From Cyrtodaria siliqua (taxonomy: Eukaryota > Mollusca > Bivalvia > Adapedonta > Hiatellidae), in NCBI GenBank assembly GCA_037043455.1, contig JAWPHD010001328.1, positions 124,001 to 188,000 of the forward strand: a stretch of 64,000 bases of DNA, written 5' to 3'. Made by a program: the position numbers and the translations under genes. Positions 11,584 through 23,090 of the stretch are shown here, one piece after another. The notes beneath the pieces are model-generated. The model worked only from the letters and a program-made list of their open reading frames with translations, was not told where the DNA came from and searched no databases. How positions within the stretch are numbered: the stretch's first letter is position 1; each line of letters begins with the position of its first letter.

Positions 11584-11790
11584 TTATATATTTACATACA
11601 TTTTTAATTACTACTTAATTTCTTCATCTTTCGTCGGTTTTTGCGCACAATATGACCTATTTATGTGTCGACGTGCCGTAAAACAACATTCAATCAATCA
11701 ATCAATAGTTTATAGTACTACCATATCATCCTTTATTTTTAATAGTTTTAACTTTATATATTTACATAATTTTTAATTACTACTCAGCTT
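11584..11790 (+). mobile_element. two further LINE tail fragments in tandem
   Basis: A second tail (11590-11698, 'gcgcacaatatgacctattt' to 'gtgccgtaaaac') ends in (AATC)n. A third partial piece (11700-11790) matches the 'catcctttatttttaatagt' stretch. Each is truncated at a different point. Confidence 0.75.
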
Positions 11791-11820
11791 CCGGGTGTAG
11801 ATAGTGTGGCTGCCTAAGTA

Positions 11821-12640
11821 ATGGACCGTTACGATGACGACGTCATGGGAAACCCCCTTCGAACAACAGGGAATGGGGACTGCCTATTGAATGCAGTGTC
11901 GATTCAACTGTGTGGCAACGAGAGCATGTCAATTATGTTACGTTACCAAACATGCATAGATCTTATTAACAATGTAGATCATTACTTCGGCGCCGTATAC
12001 AGTGTGTACACCAAGCTAAGAACGGGCATGCTTTGATACTGCCAAAATTGGCGCATATTCAAGTGTCGGGACTATATTGTCTGTAAGTGATGTCATTCAA
12101 AGGCCTGTACGTCTTATTTATCCGTTTGATAATGGACAAAATAACATGGCCTTCGAAACACTGAACACGGTGTTTACACCAATCGGTGAGTGTTCGAACA
12201 CTACCAACGTGAACATTTTCTGGTATGGCTCAAGTCCCAAATCCAGATATGTGGTACACTGTAAATCACTTCGTCGCGGTAACAGACGTGCGTACCATCA
12301 GTAAAATTGAGTCAGTGACAAAACTCAATATGGCCGTCCCGAAACGTCAAAGCGTTCGCGTTCGCCATCTACAGACAGGTGGGAACTCCCAAAGAAGAGG
12401 TGTAGTTCCACTTCGTCTATACTGTCGGTGGAAAGCCAATTAGCCCTTACAAATAGGTTCGACTCTTTTTCGTCAACAGACGAAGCAAACATTACTTATA
12501 GTTATGAAAGCTATGCCGACCGTAGAAAGTGATGTAATCGAATGTAAACTGGACAATGAACAGCTAAATACTGATTCCGTAGTCGAAAGTTCTGAATCTA
12601 TTCATAACTCTGGTACCTATTTAAGGCCATTAGCGGGAAA
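11821..12640 (+). pseudogene. decayed OTU-domain (cysteine protease-like) gene, 5' part
   Basis: MGNPLRTTGNGDCLLNAVSI contains the OTU catalytic D-x-x-C arrangement (GNGDCLLNAV). After a gap and frame change come VSDVIQRPVRLIYPF and FETLNTVFTPI (12077 on). After a second shift comes MWYTVNHFVAV (12245 on) with the catalytic NHFV. OTU proteins normally have 120-150 residues between Cys and His, but here the middle is shortened. At least two frameshifts make this non-functional. It is cut at 12645 by the Gypsy LTR, and the frame at 22910-23080 may be its separated 3' part. Confidence 0.7.
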
Positions 12641-13165
12641 ATATTGTAGTACAAAGTACTAGATATGTTTACCTGTGTATGGAGGTTCCCCATCCATCAC
12701 TTTGTTATTGTTGTATATTGTAAATAAGAGCACGCCGGATTTTCTTATATTATTTGCTGAACATGCTATGCTATATTATCTTACTAAGTCATTTTAAATA
12801 ATGATGTGTACATACTATTGTCTAATTCTAAGTAATCGATTCACAAGTCATTTTCAACGGATTCGCGAAAACGCATTACTTTGCCTGCATTGCCTGTTCG
12901 GTTCTGCCTAGGAATTTTTATATGAGATTGAATAACATTAACTAATTGTTGTACTTAATTGTCTATGTCTTATTATGTTGTATATTTGATGATTACATGT
13001 CGGTAGCCCTATTGTCAACCCTTTTATGTTTGTGATGTCGCTTGCATTTATTATTACTTTAGCTTTCTCTATCACCACAATCGAATTTGTTCTTATGTTC
13101 CATAATCAAGTTAACTGAGTAAGCAATGCATAAATGTACTTAATTGTCTATGTCTTATTATGTTG

Positions 13166-14109
13166 TGCCTGACAAGGCCTCTATCTTTTCAGCTGCACTT
13201 AAGGCAATTGAACTTGCCTTAAATTATATTCAGGAATCTGATGATGACCATATTGTAATCTTTTCTGATTCCCTTTCATCTCTTCAAGCACTGGGTAATA
13301 TGAAACATGATAACCCAGTTGTGCTTCAACTTTTAGAAAAGTACAATTCTCTTATAATTGATAATATTATTATTTTCTGCTGGCTTCCAAGCCATGTAGG
13401 AATACGTGGTAATGATAGAGCTGATAGTGCTGCTAAGGCAGCATTAGATTTACCAGCATTATCTAATACCAAATTACCTTATACTGATTTTAAAAATTGT
13501 ATTAACACATATATTCGTAACTCTTGGCAAGCCGCTTGGGATTTGTCAGTTAACAATAAACTCCATTCAATTAAACCGTTACTCGGAGAATGGCGTTCTT
13601 CTAGTAGACCCATTCGTCGAGAGGAAGTTGTCCTAGCCCGGTGCAGGAAAGGGCATACACGTTATACTCATTCATATTCATTACAAGGTGAGCAATTACC
13701 AGAATGTATACCCTGCTTTGCACCGTTAACGGTCAAACACATATTATTGGAATGTGTAGACTTTGATCCTATGCGTCAAAGGTACTACAATGTTAATACT
13801 GTTAAAGAGTTATTTGATACTGTAGATTTTAGTCTTGTTTTAGATTTCCTGAAAGAGATCAGACTATATAAATCATTGTAATGTGTTCTTATATATATTT
13901 ACTTGTTTATATACCCGTTGACGGGCATTTGTTGAATTACATACATAGTTTATATTACACCTGATCATCCCTTATTTTTTAATAGTTTTATCTTTATATA
14001 TTTACATTAATTTTTAATTAATACTTCATTTTTCATAATTTTTTGCGCACAATATGACCTATTTATGTGTCGACGTGCCGTAAAACACCATTCATTCATT
14101 CATTCATTC
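13166..14109 (+). mobile_element. LINE copy in the 5' LTR (RNase H to tail), with target duplication
   Basis: Insertion flanked by 'ttattatgttg' at 13155-13165 and 14110-14120. It carries an open RNase H C-terminal frame up to 13881 (FSDSLSSLQAL, WLPSHVGIRGNDRADSAAKA, then CIPCFAPLTVKHILLEC and ...IRLYKSL-stop). It ends in a CATT tail. Here the Arg codon after GND is intact, unlike the 6.4-11.4 kb copy. Confidence 0.9.
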
Positions 14110-14910
14110 TTATTATGTTGTATATTTGATGTTAACATGTAGGTAGCCCTATTGTCAACCCTTTTGTGTTTGTGATGTCAATTCGTTTATTATTACTTTT
14201 GCTTTCTCTATCACCACAATCGAATTTGTTCTTATTCCATAATCAAGTTAACTGAGTAAGCAATGCATAAATATGATGTAATTAGGTGCTGTAGATGTGA
14301 GATTGCAATGTGACTTATGTTTCCAACGGCGAATATAGCAGACGACGGAGTGGTGACGAGATTTGCCGTTCTGTGTTTGCATTGGTCAGTTTAGGACACG
14401 TGTTGGTATTGGCGTGATTTGATTGATCAGCAGATTTGGACCTCACTTTTAAGTAGATTATGCGCGACTGTCTATATATACTGAGTAAGCGCGCATTTCA
14501 AATAACTCTCGGCTCCCACAACACACACAACATCTATAGTGTGCTAGGTCAAATCCGTCAGATCCGTCAGAATCCGTCAAATTCCGCTAGACGACATAAC
14601 ATGTCCCTAGTACTGAGTATTGTATCCAGGTATTAATAAAACGTTATATACATTTCCGTTATACATCTATTATAATATTTAACGGATAAATCCGTTAAAC
14701 TATAAATCCGTCGATGTGTACAGTCATACGTCTATACAAATGGTATAACCTGCAATATATAGTAATAAGCCGATACTCGTCATCACTCACTCCGTCGTGT
14801 CCGGCGTGCTCCATATATCGTACATATCATGGTTAGATAAATGATGATGAAACAAGCTGGGTGTTGTTTTATTTAACCCTTCAGAGATTATATCGCATTC
14901 CTCCTTTAAA

Positions 14911-16276
14911 CACTGTCTCATAGACGAGACAAATTAGCTCTTCAATACGCCATTAAATTAAAGTCTAACCCTTCAAGCACAACTTTCGATAATGTTTTTA
15001 ATCCTAGTTGTGAACCTCTTTTTGATCGAAAACCGAAGGCCATTCGACCATTTGGTCTTCGTATTAAACCAAAATTAAGAGACACTGAAATCGACCTAAA
15101 TTTGATTGCCAAGTACAAAGTATCACAAATTCCACCGTGGACTTTGGAAACTCCAACAATTATTTTTGATCTTTGTAATAACAACAAATCCAGTACAGAC
15201 CCTACTGTCTTTCAAAGCAAATTTAATGAAATTATATCGAAATACGGTGACTTTCAACATATCTACACAGATGGCTCTAAAGATGGAGATAAGGTAGCTG
15301 CAGCAGCTGTTCACAAACACAGCATAAAGAGCCGCCGCCTGACAAGGACTCTATCTTTTCAGCTGAACTTAAGGCAACTGAACTTGCCTTAAATTATATT
15401 CAGGAATCTGATGATGACCATTTTGTAATCTTTTCTGATTCCCTTTCGTCTCTTCAAGCACTGGGTAATATGAAACATGATAACCCAGTTGTGCTTGAAC
15501 TTTTAGAAAAGTACAATTCTCTTATAATTGATAATGTTATTATTTTCTACTGGCTTCCAAACCATGTAGGAATACGTGGTAATGATAGAGCTGATAGTGC
15601 TGCTAAGGCAGCATTAGATTTACATATATCTAATACCAAATTACCTTATACTGATTTTAAATGTGGTATTAACACATATATTCGTAACTCTTGGCAAACC
15701 GCTTGGGATTTGTCAGTTTACAATAAACTCCATTCAATTAAACCGTTACTCGGAGAATGGCGTTCTTCTACTAGACCCATTCGCCGAGAGGAAGTTATCC
15801 TAGCCCGGTGCAGGATAGGGCATACACGTTATACTCATTCATATTTATTACAAGGTGAGCAATTACCAGAATGTATACCCTGCTTTTCACAGTTAACGGT
15901 CAAACACATCTTATTGGAATGTGTAGACTTCTGATCCTATGCGTCAAAGGTACTACAATGTTAATACTATGAAAGAGTTATTTGATACTGTAGATTTTAG
16001 TCTTGTTTTAGATTTCCTAAAAGAGATCAGACTATATAAATCATTGTAATGTGTTCTTATATATATTTACTTGTTTATATACCCGTTGACGGGCATTTGT
16101 TGATTTACATACATTGTTTATATTACACCTTATCATCCCTTATTTTTTAATAGTTTAACTTTATATATTTACATTAATTTTTAATTTATACTTCATTTTT
16201 CATAATTTTTTGCGCAAAATATGACCTATTTATGTGTCGACGTGCCGTAAAACACCATTCATTCATTCATTCATTC
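14911..16276 (+). mobile_element. second LINE copy in the 5' LTR, with target duplication
   Basis: Flanked by 'attcctcctttaaa' at 14897-14910 and 16277-16290. Coding text runs from SLSHRRDKLALQYAIKL through IYTDGSKDGD, a frameshift near 15335, FSDSLSSLQAL, WLPNHVGIRGNDRAD and CIPCFSQLTVKHILLEC, with another shift near 15930. It ends in a CATT tail. Confidence 0.9.
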
Positions 16277-16341
16277 ATTCCTCCTTTAAAATAGAACGGA
16301 TAAGTCAAATCCTGACAGCCGCAACTACCTTCCTATTACAT

Positions 16342-16353
16342 TGGTGTCAGAAG
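16342..16353 (+). other. primer binding site of the Gypsy element
   Basis: 'tggtgtcagaag' directly follows the LTR end. It matches the 3' end of tRNA-Leu (TGGTGTCAGGAG type) with one difference. Confidence 0.6.
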
Positions 16354-16551
16354 ATTTACTGGTATTTCGTACTCACGCACAGTTGGAGATTGAATCACTA
16401 GGCCCATAATATATTTCAACGCATTTCAACGGGAGTTCAACGGGAGTTCAACGGGAGTTCAACGGATATTATGGACGCCTATTATAAGTAATTTATAAGT
16501 ATTTAACGCATTTTAAGTATTATTGACGGATAATACAATCACTGAAGAAAC

Positions 16552-17222
16552 ATGTCCGACTCAGATTCTGAGATACAGTTTAATATTAACCACCACGAGG
16601 ATGGGAATTTGAGGAAATAGTCGAAGATGAGTACATTGATGCTCCGGAAATACAACAGGACCGCAACGCAAACTTTCCAGATCATGAGGACGACCAGGCG
16701 GAGGAACCACAAAGGGACCACGGACGTGCACATTGGAACCAACATCACCGGGACCGGGAGCCGATTCACCGCCGCCAACAAAGGATGCATATTGATAACC
16801 CCGACAGAGAAGGCCACTCTTTCAATCAGCATCCGCCACATCGTTCATATATTATTACAAAACCAGATGCCTATACTGGAGATGCTGATGGAGAACAGTA
16901 CTTTACCCATTTTGAAGATTGCGCTGAGTTAGGTCAATGGACGGAAAAGGAAAGGGTACTGACTTTAGCCGCTAGTTTAAAGGGACAAGCGAGTGTATTT
17001 TACGCTAGTCTACCTATCTTGGAAAGGAGATCTTATACAAACTTGAGCAAAGATTCGGAAGTGCCAGACAGCAAAGTCGATGGCTATCTAGACTTCAGAC
17101 ACGCACACGGCAACCTGGAGAACCAATAGCGTCTTTTGGGGACGAACTGCGGCTTATGGCACAGAAGGCATATCTCTCACTGAATACAAACGCACAAGAA
17201 ATGCTTACGCTGCAGCAGTTTT
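16552..17222 (+). pseudogene. Gypsy gag remnant
   Basis: Opens MSDSDSEIQFNINHHEDGN and soon shifts frame. The capsid-like part follows: YITKP-style entry, YFTHFEDCAELGQWTEKERV and LAASLKGQASVFYASLP, characteristic of Gypsy capsids. After another frame change comes SRLQTRT...PGEPIASFGDELRLMAQKAY. No zinc knuckle is retained, and the sequence then runs into a different repeat. Confidence 0.8.
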
Positions 17223-17224
17223 AG

Positions 17225-17546
17225 AGATTAGATCATTTTGTTGGTTAGAGATTAGATCATGGCGGGGATTTCTTTATTTACACTGTCCTGTTTTAATTGG
17301 ATGACAGTAGGGTAAGTGTGAGGTTTGATGCACCTTAGAACCGGTTTAAACCCGCAGTGGCTTTTGTTCCCACTGACCGTTCCAAGGCGGTAGCCCTATT
17401 GTCAACCCTTTTGTGTTTGTGATGTCGTTTGGATTTTTTATTACTTTTGCCTTCTCGTCTGTTTGCGTGTTTGTTTTTGTGTTTTGTGGTTGACTGTCGT
17501 CCTTGAATGCTGCTTTCCCTGTCCGATATTTTTATATTTCTTGGTA
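17225..17546 (+). repeat. dispersed repeat replacing protease-RT-RNase H
   Basis: Contains 'ccggtttaaacccgcagtgg' (B-box-like inverted core), 'ccgttccaaggcggtagccc' and 'ctttccctgtccgatatttt'. Parts recur in the 5' LTR (12999, 14143) and at 28020. It may be a SINE- or MITE-like family, and identity is uncertain. Confidence 0.6.
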
Positions 17547-18283
17547 CACCATTGCAGATATACAGCGATCAAGGCAATAACTTTGAATCAAAGCTATTGC
17601 AGGAAATCTGCACGTTCCTGGACATAGACAAAACACGAGCGACTAGCATGATACCACAAGCCAATGGAATGGTTGAAAGGTTTAACCGGACATTGATATC
17701 CATGCTGTCTATGTATTGCTCTTCCAACCCGACTGAGTGGGACAAATATCTTCCCCAGGTCATGATGGCATATCGGTCTTCCGTCCACGCAAGCTTGCAA
17801 GTTACTCCCAATAAGATTTTGTGTGAGATTGTACTGCCCTGCCCGTACATGCGGCAATCGGACGCCCCATGGCCAATATCAGTCAAAATGTGAGGCCAAT
17901 ATCAGTCAAAATGTGAGCGACTATGTTTCTGAGTTACAAGACAAACTGGAGGAAGTCCACGACGGCGAAATCTTAAACGGTCAGCAACATATAGGAAGAA
18001 ACACTACGATACACGGGCTAAGCTGAGAAAATTCTTACCAGGACAAATAGTGTGGCTGCATGACCCAACACGGAAAGTAAGGGTGTGTTCCAAGTTAGTC
18101 AACAAATGGAAGGGACCTTACTTAGTCACAAAGGTGTTGGATGATTTGATCTGTTTAGTCAAACGTTCATCAAAGCAGCCAGCTAAAGTTTACCACATAG
18201 ACAGACTATGGCCTTACGAGGGTAGCATGGTTCCTGGATGGTTGAAGCGAGAGTGTAAACTTGTTTCATCATTGCAATAAAAC
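17547..18283 (+). pseudogene. Gypsy integrase, C-terminal two thirds
   Basis: Begins inside the DDE core: PLQIYSDQGNNFESKLLQEI (second catalytic Asp), then SMIPQANGMVERFNRTLISM (catalytic Glu) and WDKYLPQVMMAYRSSVHAS. A short local duplication of 'gccaatatcagtcaaaatgtga' near 17871 and frame changes follow. The GPY/F-type tail is VCSKLVNKWKGPYLVTKVLD with VYHIDRLWPYEG. The zinc-binding domain and first Asp are missing. Confidence 0.85.
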
Positions 18284-18770
18284 ATTAATTGAACACTGCA
18301 CTGATTCGTCTGAATTTATTGGATTTTATATATATTTTTTAAACATGACACTGTTGAGCGTTTCATTTGAATGGACTTCAAATGGTCACTACAGAATCTG
18401 TTCACATTGGACAGAGTACGATGTACAATGGATGGCGGCATGTGGATTTTGTTGGAGCGCGATTGTTTTATATAGCCTTGACAACTGGACGCAATTGTAT
18501 ACGAAGGTAGCGGTACCGCGATGGAAGATTACCAGTAAAGGTCTGATCAACCTTTAGCCTGGAATCGATGTTGAAATAAGGCGCATTTATTTTAATCCAT
18601 TAACCGGTCGCAGGGATTAGGATATCGGACTCGTGTTACATGTCGGAATGCTATATCACAACTGATGTACTATTGCAGATTGAGTGGTGACGATGTTGGT
18701 GTCTTTCCAAATTGTAGCGGCTTGGAATAAAACATAAAAAACAATTACTAAATAGGTGGATCAATTTTAA
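18284..18770 (+). other. Gypsy internal region between integrase and accessory frames
   Basis: A 98-codon open stretch (18261-18557) with several Trp and Cys has no family I recognise. It could be degraded envelope-position sequence or non-coding. Confidence 0.3.
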
Positions 18771-18771
18771 T

Positions 18772-21700
18772 ATGGTGGATTCCGCTCTTCCCTTTTCATT
18801 AAACAATCCCTTTATATACTTACAGGTGGAGCGCTGCTGGTTATGCCAGGATACGTTTAAGAACACCACAGAACTTAACAAACACTTGGTTTCGAAGACG
18901 CACACGCGAATGTGGGTTGTATGCCCATGGTGCTTAGGGATAGAAAGGACGTTCACTAGGGTTTCAGACTTAAAGGTGCATTGTAAGACGGCATGTGGTT
19001 GTCTTTAACACCGTGCCAGGAATGTTTTTCACCAATGGCGCTGCATTTTACATGACCCGATTCCCAGAAGATTACCGTCGGATTGTGAACGTCACCCGAT
19101 GGGATGCTTCAGAGTGTGTCGACGCCAGAAAAGTGATGTTGGACTGGTGTCAGTCCCAATCTAACCCCGAGAGTGTAACGTTACGATGGAGGGCTAGTTG
19201 GACGACCGCTTGGGAAGAAACAGTCCAACCAAGGAAGAGAGCTCTGAGTGAGTCATCAGAATTAGGGGATGACCCTGATATAACTATAAGTGAGCCAAAA
19301 CTAACCAAGAATGGAAAAGAGGAGGTGGAAGCAGAAACAAAAGAGGAGGAAAGGGCACTGAAGCAACATAATGAGAGAGAGGAAGCAAAGGCGAAAGAGA
19401 AGGAGGTGCAGAAACAGAAGAGGCAGGAGGAAGCAGACGCTAGAGAGGAGGAGAGAGCGCGGAAGCGGAAGGAAAAGGAGGAGACAAGGGCGAAAGAGGA
19501 GAGAGCACAGTCGCAGAAGGAGCAGGAAATACAATCTAGAAAGGAGGAAGCAGCAACAAAAGAGAAGGAGGAAAGGGCACTGAAGCAGCAGAAGGAGAGA
19601 GAGGAAGCAAAATGATATATAGGGTCCTATAGAAACCACAGCGTCCGAACGCAATGGCATCGTAGGTCCGCACTGTACTGCAAACAAGGACTTGAAACTA
19701 CAATGAAAGAGACAAAAAACAACAGAAAGGGTGGTGAAGACAGGGTTACCGACTTGGAACGGTCAGTAGGCAAAAAGGCCTACTGGTTAGCTTGAATCGG
19801 TTTTATATGCGCACAATCCTCGCTATTATCCTGTCTTCAGCGCCCAAATAGACAAGACAGTGTAAACAAAACTACATCCCATCGAAAGGAAATCTCTAAC
19901 AATAAAGTCCACATCCAGAGAAACTAACTAAAGATACACATACAAAATAATAAACATCTCAGGATGTATCCAGAATCGCACTGAACAACCATAGTAGTTG
20001 CAGCTAAAGAGAAAACCAATCTAGGGTACGACCACAAAACCCGAGGGACGAAAGCTCATGCACCCACCTCCCTTAGTTGGGGTTTCAGTAGGTACAATCA
20101 TAGAGTCCCAAGAGGTAGTCCAGTCATCGCACAAGTGAAAAGTGAAGCGTAATGACTAACTGTAGAGGGGTCAATCACTAAACATGCAGTGCGCTGTAAA
20201 ACCAAAGGGTTATATCCTTTTCTGACGAACTTCCTGATTAAATTTGTAAAGCGGTCAGGAAACCCGTCAGACCCCTGTAACTTTCGAAGTTTATAGACCA
20301 CATCTCCATAAAATGAGGGTTGTGATATGCCTAGTCGCACAAGTGTTTTAAGGTTGGTGTTGTACTTTTCCAGCAGGCCCTCGTTGCGGCGGTAGAATTT
20401 AGAGAAAGATCTACGTAGTTTGTGATAACGAAAACCCTGCTGAAGAAGTTTAGTTGTAATAATTTGATTTCGATCATTGAAGTCTATAACATCATTACAC
20501 GCTCTAGCAAATCGAATGAGCTGGGAGATATACACCCCATATGAGGTAGCACGAGGTACTTCTCCATCCAGGTGTGGATAGTTAACGATGTTAAAATTGA
20601 AATCATCTCTATCATCATAGATTTTAGTATGGATACAATCAATTGAAATCGAGAGATGAAGATCGAGAAATGCTGGTATTGTATCCGAACTGTTGGCTTT
20701 ATTCAACGTGAGCTCTGGTGGATAAATGTGTGTAACCATATGAGCAAAGAACGGATTATCAATATTGAGTATGTCATCAAGATACCGATAAGTATTATTA
20801 AAGGCATAAATAATTTCATCCTGGCTAGCATTTGACAAACTCAACATAAAATCTCTTTCATAGCAGTACAAAAACAAATCTGTAACAAGTGGCGCACAGT
20901 TAGTACCCATAGGAATACCAACAACCTGGCGGTTAAAGAGGAGGAGAGATATAGCGCAGAAGAGGAAGGAAGAGGAGGAGGTGCAGAAGCAGAAGAGGCA
21001 GGAGGAAGCAGAGGCAAGAGAGAAAGAGGAGAGAGAGCAGAAGCGGAAGAAGGAAGAGGAGGAGAAAGCAAGAGCGAAATAGGAGGAGGCGCAGAAGCAA
21101 AAGAGGCAGGAGGAATAGCGAGAGAGATAGAGGAGTACGAGCAGAGACAGAGAGAGCAGAAGGAGGTGGAAAGGAAAGAACGGAAGCGCAAGCCAGAGGA
21201 AATGGAAAAGAGAGAGACCGACGAGAAGAGGCAGAAGCGGAAGGACGAAGCTGAGGCGCAAGAGAACGGGGCGAGTAAGAAACATCACGAAGATAAGAGA
21301 GAGGAGAATCAAGCAGCAGAGGAATCCGTGTTACAGGGAGCCAAGGAAGGATCGAGCGAGAAGACCATAGGGACAGAAGGCAACAACATCTCGGAGCAGG
21401 CAACCGCCCTACTCAGGAAATAAGCCATGCCACTCTGTCCACCAGCCAGGACAGAATGGAGCAAGGGTGGCGTTTTAGCATACGACATCAGCAACAAGGA
21501 GATGAACGATTGGAAACTGATGAGCCCCGACCAAAAGCTGATGGCGTGGGAATTTGCGGCAATGTCACTCGAGTTTATTGTGCAGGGCGCATATCCAGCC
21601 GAGATGGAACGCCAGTACTTGGTGGACAAGTACAACTTCCCACCCTTACCTGGAACTGCCAAAGTTTGAAGCCACCAGGAGGGGAAGAATTCTCGGAAGA

Positions 21701-21869
21701 ACCGTTTTTTGTGAAACTGTCCCAGACGGCTGACAAAGACGTTTCAGTACTTGATCTACAAACTCTAGAGATGTTGGGAGGCCTCGCGGAAGCCCGTGTC
21801 AACGGATATCTTTGTGAAAGGACTGGACACGATGAAGATGCCACTCAGGCTCGATTCAGATCGTGATTC
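18772..21869 (+). pseudogene. accessory (ORF3-like) region: zinc fingers, coiled coil and an unknown C-terminal domain
   Basis: This region lies after integrase and before the polypurine tract. First, 18772-19008 encodes CWLCQDTFKNTTELNKHLVSK and CPWCLG...FTRVSDLKVHCK, two C2H2-like fingers. Then 18995-19615 encodes GMFFTNGAAFYMTRFPEDYR and a long Lys/Glu/Arg/Gln-rich coiled coil. The coiled coil resumes after a foreign insertion (20936-21423), with stops. Finally 21427-21669, continuing in another frame, has GVLAYDISNKEMNDWKLMSP, MAWEFAAMSLEFIVQGAYP, GGEEFSEEPF and LQTLEMLGGLAEARV. I do not recognise the final domain. Frameshifts show it is decayed. Confidence 0.55.
19612..20935 (-). mobile_element. 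Penelope-like (or related) reverse transcriptase element fragment, nested
   Basis: On the minus strand, coding text enters at RQVVGIPMGTNCAPLVTDLF (20935), then YRYLDDILNID (catalytic YLDD), FLDLHLSI, TKIYDDRDDFNFNIVNYPHL, YGVYISQLIRFARAC and LLQQGFRYHKLR, ending ...GLPLGTL-stop at 20098. No GIY-YIG endonuclease was seen downstream, which would suit an N-terminal-nuclease (Naiad-type) or nuclease-less PLE, but family assignment is tentative. The N-terminal half is absent. It interrupts the Lys/Glu coiled-coil frame, and no clear target duplication was identified. Confidence 0.7.
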
Positions 21870-22273
21870 ATAAAATAAGAACATTTCATTGTAGTAATAG
21901 TTTTAAAGTGATAGGAACATTTTATTGAGGTGTTTAAAGAGTGAAAAGTCTGACTAAATTTTAATAAAGATTCAATTAATGAACTAACAGTGCAAAATGT
22001 GTGAATTTAACATATCTGATTAATGAAGTAACAGTGCTTAACATGTGACAATAACATCTTCAGTTAATTATTTAATTGATGCTTATAACTGGTGTGACAG
22101 TTTTAATATTAGAGAAAAATATTTCAAATGTTGTTATAAGTGTTCTTTCAAGGTAATGTATATTTAGAGTATATCTCTAATTTATTACTATTGTGTGTTA
22201 ATGGTAAAAGGGTATATCTTTTATTTATTTACTGTTATATGTTATTGTTAAACCCAGGAGGATTTGTTTGCAG

Positions 22274-22288
22274 TTGGGGTGGGGGAAG
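22274..22288 (+). other. polypurine tract of the Gypsy element
   Basis: 'ttggggtgggggaag' immediately precedes the 3' LTR start 'tgtagtac', the expected site for plus-strand priming. Confidence 0.7.
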
Positions 22289-22909
22289 TGTAGTACAAAG
22301 TACTAGATATGTTTACATGTGTATGGAGGTTCCCCACCCATCACTTTGTTATTGTTGTATATTGTAAATCAGAGCACGCCGGATTTTCTTATATTATTTG
22401 ATGAACATGCTATGCTATATTATCTTACTAAGTCATTTTAAATAATGATGTGTACATACTAGTGTCTAATTCTAAGTAATCGATTCCCAAGTCATTTTCA
22501 ACGGATTCGCGGAAACTCATTACTTTACCTGCATTGCCTGTTCGCTTCTGCCTAGGAATTCATATATGAGATCGAATAACATTAACTAATTGTTGCACTT
22601 AATTGTCTATGTCCTATTATGTTGTATATTTGATGATTACATGTCTTGAATCGTATAACCGTTGAAAATGACGTATTTCTTCGTATATTTGAGATCTGCA
22701 TGTTTACATGTCAACAATCTGTATCGCTCCATTGACTTCTATTTTCTGTTTGATTAACTACTTTCTCTATCACCACAATCGAATTTGTTCTTATGTTCCA
22801 TAATCAAGTTAACTAAGTAAGCAATGCATAAATATTATTTCATTAAGTGCTTGAAATGAGACATGTTTCCAAGGCGAATATAGCAGACGACGGAGTGGTG
22901 ACGAGTTCA
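22289..22909 (+). repeat. 3' LTR, truncated
   Basis: Matches 12645 onward with a few percent difference up to 'gacgacggagtggtgacgag', then leaves the LTR sequence. It lacks the ~60-bp 'ggtagccctattgtcaaccc' segment present in the 5' LTR and keeps a different segment (22644-22760). It has no R/U5 end. Confidence 0.8.
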
Positions 22910-23080
22910 GCAGACTCTGAAAAATCAAAATATGTACACGCGTCAAACGTTAATTTCAAATGTGAAAAACCAAAACAATATGCCGGTCGCAAACCTGGGC
23001 AACGAAGTCGACCAAAAGCTGACCGTGTAACAGAGGTTAAACATAGACAAATATTCAAGGTCATTTTTGCGGAAAACTAA
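22910..23080 (+). pseudogene. basic C-terminal fragment, possibly the separated end of the OTU gene
   Basis: An open frame reads SADSEKSKYVHASNVNFKCE and GRKPGQRSRPKADRVTEVKH, ending QIFKVIFAEN-stop. Basic and AT-hook-like RxRPK words suggest a nuclear or DNA-binding tail. It directly follows the broken 3' LTR, so linkage to the 11.8-12.6 kb OTU remnant is inference. Confidence 0.35.
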
Positions 23081-23090
23081 CGATTTTGGG

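Larger units (their letters stand above)
12645..16340 (+). repeat. 5' LTR of the Gypsy element, interrupted twice
   Basis: Starts 'tgtagtacaaagtactagat' (shared with 22289) and ends '...cctattaca' before 'ttggtgtcagaag'. It contains TATA-like 'ctatatatactgagtaagcg' near 14471 and 'aataaaacg' near 14634. LINE pieces at 13166-14109 and 14911-16276 interrupt it. A ~200-bp segment around 'ggtagccctattgtcaaccc' is present twice (12999 and 14143) and is absent from the 3' LTR. Confidence 0.8.
12645..22909 (+). mobile_element. degenerate Gypsy-type LTR retrotransposon with nested insertions
   Basis: The 5' LTR (12645-16340, inflated by two LINE insertions) is followed by a tRNA-Leu-like primer binding site, then gag, integrase, an accessory region, a polypurine tract (22274-22288) and a truncated 3' LTR (22289-22909). 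Protease, RT and RNase H are missing. Their place (17230-17546) is taken by an unrelated dispersed repeat. Gag and later frames are shifted in several places, so the element is not autonomous. Confidence 0.85.

Noticed and set aside
20841..21403. Ser/Leu/Pro-rich minus-strand frames
   Set aside because: Antisense of the purine-rich Lys/Glu coiled-coil sequence on the plus strand.
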